A stretch of 15,096 bases of DNA from Rhodospirillaceae bacterium. Lineage in GTDB: Bacteria; Pseudomonadota; Alphaproteobacteria; MPNO01; UBA2964. Positions 13,400-15,096 of this stretch are shown one piece after another. Both the position numbers and the translations under genes were made by a program. The first letter of the stretch is position 1; each line of letters begins with the position of its first letter. The notes under the pieces are model-generated. The model worked only from the letters and a program-made list of their open reading frames with translations. It was not told the DNA's origin and did not search any database. The stretch covers positions 1 through 15,096 of the forward strand of contig JABJKO010000243.1 of NCBI GenBank assembly GCA_018660305.1. The letters run 5' to 3'.

Positions 13400-15096
13400 A
13401 TGGCTGGCTTCCGATTTAACGTACGCCGCCGCAATGTGAAGGGACGCGCGAAGCCCACTTCCGGGCTTGGCAAGGCCCCGCCCGACTCGCCCTCATTGCC
13501 CAGCCCCTCCGGTTCCGACGATTCTGCCCTGGTCGAGTGCATTCCCTGCCCGGCACTGGTGGTGACCGCGGATCGTCGCGTGGCTGCGTTAAATGAACCG
13601 TTTTGCGACGCCTATGGCATAAAGGCCGCCTTCTTCCATGTGGGAGAGGAATTCGCCGACTTCGCCCGTCGCACGAGTCTCGCTGGAAGTCCGGGATTGA
13701 TCGCCCTGGGGGACATGGTGGCGGGCGATGGGGCACCGAAGCGGACAGAAATCATCGCAAAGAATGGCAGCGTCTTCGAAGCGCGCGCCTGTCCGGCATC
13801 TGACGGGAAAACCCTGATTACGCTTGTATCGCCGGGCCCCACAAGCACCGAAAATACCGACGGTCTATTCCATAACATCATCGAAAATATGCCGGGCACC
13901 GTTCTCAGCCTGGCGCGCGCTGCCGATGGCCGAATTAGGTGTCTCTATGCGAGCCCACAGTCGGCCGTCTTATTTGGCCGCGGTTTGACTGAATTAACGT
14001 CACCCGACACGGATTTTCGAACATTTATCGGAGAGCAGCACCTCGCGGATTTTGACGCCGCGCTCGAATACGGCCTGGCCAAATCCGAGCCTTTCGATAT
14101 CGAATTTCAAATTACGGAACCTGCGTCGGGGCAACGCTGGGTGCGCTGTATCGGTAATGCCTCCCGGGGAACCGACGATACAATCATCTTCAATGTCCGC
14201 ATGTTGGACATTGAAGATTTGCGCAAGGTGGCGAATGAGAGGAAACGGCTGGAAAAACTGCTCGACATGGTGGTCGATAATATCCCCGCGAGTATCAGCG
14301 TCCGCGATGTGCGTGACCACTCGTATGTGGTCGTGAACCGTGCCTATGAGGAGATAACGGGGCAAAATCGCGACGACATCATCGGCAGATCGGATATCCG
14401 GATGTTTCCGGAATTGGACAATAAAAAGCGCGATCGAAAGGTGCGCGACATGATCGAAAGGGGCCGTAACACTGACCTGCCCGAAATTCGGGTTAAAACG
14501 CCCAACAAAGGCTTTCGTCTCCTGAAAACGAAAAAGTGCCCGCTGTTCGACGAAACAGATACTGTCCGCTATATCCTTGCCATATCGGAGGATGTAACCG
14601 AACAACGCCTTGCGGAAAATGCCCTGGACCAAAGCCAGCAACGTTTTCGCGACGCTATCGAGAGCCTGACGGACGGCATTGCTCTGTTCGATTCCGAGGA
14701 ACGGCTTTTACTGTGCAATCGGCGCTATCAGACCATGTGGCCCGGGTTCGCGGCGATTGCCCTGCCCGGCGTCACCTTCGAGCTGCTCGTGCGCCACAAT
14801 CTGGAGGCCGCAGCAGGACAGGGCAAAAAAATCGACATCGAGGCCGAGGTCGCCGCCCGCATGTCGCGTTACCGCAATCCACCCTCCACCGGCGAAGTTC
14901 CCCTTTTCAGCGGCCAATGGCTGCAGGTGACCGACCGGCAAACGGCCGATGGCGGCGTTGTTGTTACCTGCACGGATATTACGGCGCTAAAGGAACGCGA
15001 GGCTGGATTGAAACGCGCCAGTCAGCAAGCGCTGCATGCCAAGGAAGCCGCCGAAGGCGCCAACCGCTCAAAATCGGATTTTCTGGCCAACATGAG
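13400..15096 (+). CDS. Multi-PAS sensor histidine kinase (3' end outside window)
   Basis: The frame is open from the ATG at 13400 to the window edge (565 codons plus two bases). An in-frame TAG at 13379-13381 shows the start cannot lie further upstream. After a basic, Pro/Ser-rich leader (1-44) come four PAS-like segments starting near residues 47 (CIPCPALVVTADRRVAALN), 158 (HNIIENMPGTVLSLARA), 288 (LDMVVDNIPASISVRDV, ending ISEDVTEQR) and 417 (RDAIESLTDGIALFDSEERL, a PAS-7 type ending VVTCTDITALKERE). A coiled-coil-like linker leads to NRSKSDFLANM, the sequence that immediately precedes the phospho-accepting His box in hybrid kinases; that box and the ATPase domain are beyond the window. No transmembrane helix is seen, so sensing is probably cytoplasmic. 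Ligands or cofactors of the PAS domains cannot be predicted. Confidence 0.92.
   Translation, partial: MAGFRFNVRRRNVKGRAKPTSGLGKAPPDSPSLPSPSGSDDSALVECIPCPALVVTADRRVAALNEPFCDAYGIKAAFFHVGEEFADFARRTSLAGSPGLIALGDMVAGDGAPKRTEIIAKNGSVFEARACPASDGKTLITLVSPGPTSTENTDGLFHNIIENMPGTVLSLARAADGRIRCLYASPQSAVLFGRGLTELTSPDTDFRTFIGEQHLADFDAALEYGLAKSEPFDIEFQITEPASGQRWVRCIGNASRGTDDTIIFNVRMLDIEDLRKVANERKRLEKLLDMVVDNIPASISVRDVRDHSYVVVNRAYEEITGQNRDDIIGRSDIRMFPELDNKKRDRKVRDMIERGRNTDLPEIRVKTPNKGFRLLKTKKCPLFDETDTVRYILAISEDVTEQRLAENALDQSQQRFRDAIESLTDGIALFDSEERLLLCNRRYQTMWPGFAAIALPGVTFELLVRHNLEAAAGQGKKIDIEAEVAARMSRYRNPPSTGEVPLFSGQWLQVTDRQTADGGVVVTCTDITALKEREAGLKRASQQALHAKEAAEGANRSKSDFLANM

Noticed and set aside
1..15096. 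Search for CRISPR arrays, transposases, phage genes, toxin-antitoxin pairs and tRNA genes
   Set aside because: No regularly spaced repeats, transposase motifs, small coupled toxin-like frames or tRNA cloverleaf sequence were recognised; the window reads as ordinary chromosome.

Overview
This window looks like chromosomal DNA of a GC-rich alphaproteobacterium, probably of Rhodospirillales type. The grounds are an EipA/DUF1134 envelope protein, a DUF2336 protein, a perfect CtrA-type box (TTAA-N7-TTAA), a PAS-rich sensor kinase of a common alphaproteobacterial kind and a TAXI-type TRAP transporter with a fused permease. Species cannot be named from the sequence. I see no tRNA, rRNA, CRISPR array, insertion sequence or phage gene, and no gene-free stretch longer than 300 bases.

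Layout: (1) 1-1851 (+): the 3' part of a 2-pyrone-4,6-dicarboxylate-lactonase-like amidohydrolase, then a DNA polymerase IV with an extra N-terminal zinc-ribbon-like module. (2) 1928-2494 (+): the secreted EipA-type protein, preceded by a short palindrome and followed by an inverted repeat. (3) 2575-5408: a 559-residue protein made of two complete short-chain dehydrogenase domains (-), divergent from a six-bladed arylsulfotransferase-like propeller with no export signal (+). (4) 5431-7367: a dispersed-type inverted repeat, a DUF2336 gene (-), a CtrA box in a divergent intergenic region, a secreted monohaem cytochrome c (+) and a bidirectional terminator. (5) 7371-12498 (-): a His-rich conserved hypothetical gene, then (reading in the direction of transcription from 12498) a transport operon: TAXI substrate-binding protein, intercistronic hairpin, fused TRAP permease with a C-terminal DUF3394/PDZ-like domain, and an FGE-sulfatase-fold lipoprotein whose start codon overlaps the permease stop codon. 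(6) 12726-15096 (+): adenine phosphoribosyltransferase and the first 565 codons of a multi-PAS sensor histidine kinase that runs off the window.

How the genes work together: the clearest functional unit is the TAXI-TRAP operon. The periplasmic binding protein captures an unknown, probably organic-acid-like, solute and hands it to the fused DctQM permease. The coupled lipoprotein would face the same periplasm and may be an accessory or modifying factor, which is the most unusual association in the window. The other genes look like independent chromosomal units. No classical defence or mobile system is visible. The items most worth following up are the TRAP-coupled FGE-fold lipoprotein, the tandem SDR fusion opposite a cytoplasmic ASST-like propeller, the His-cluster hypothetical protein and the CtrA box.
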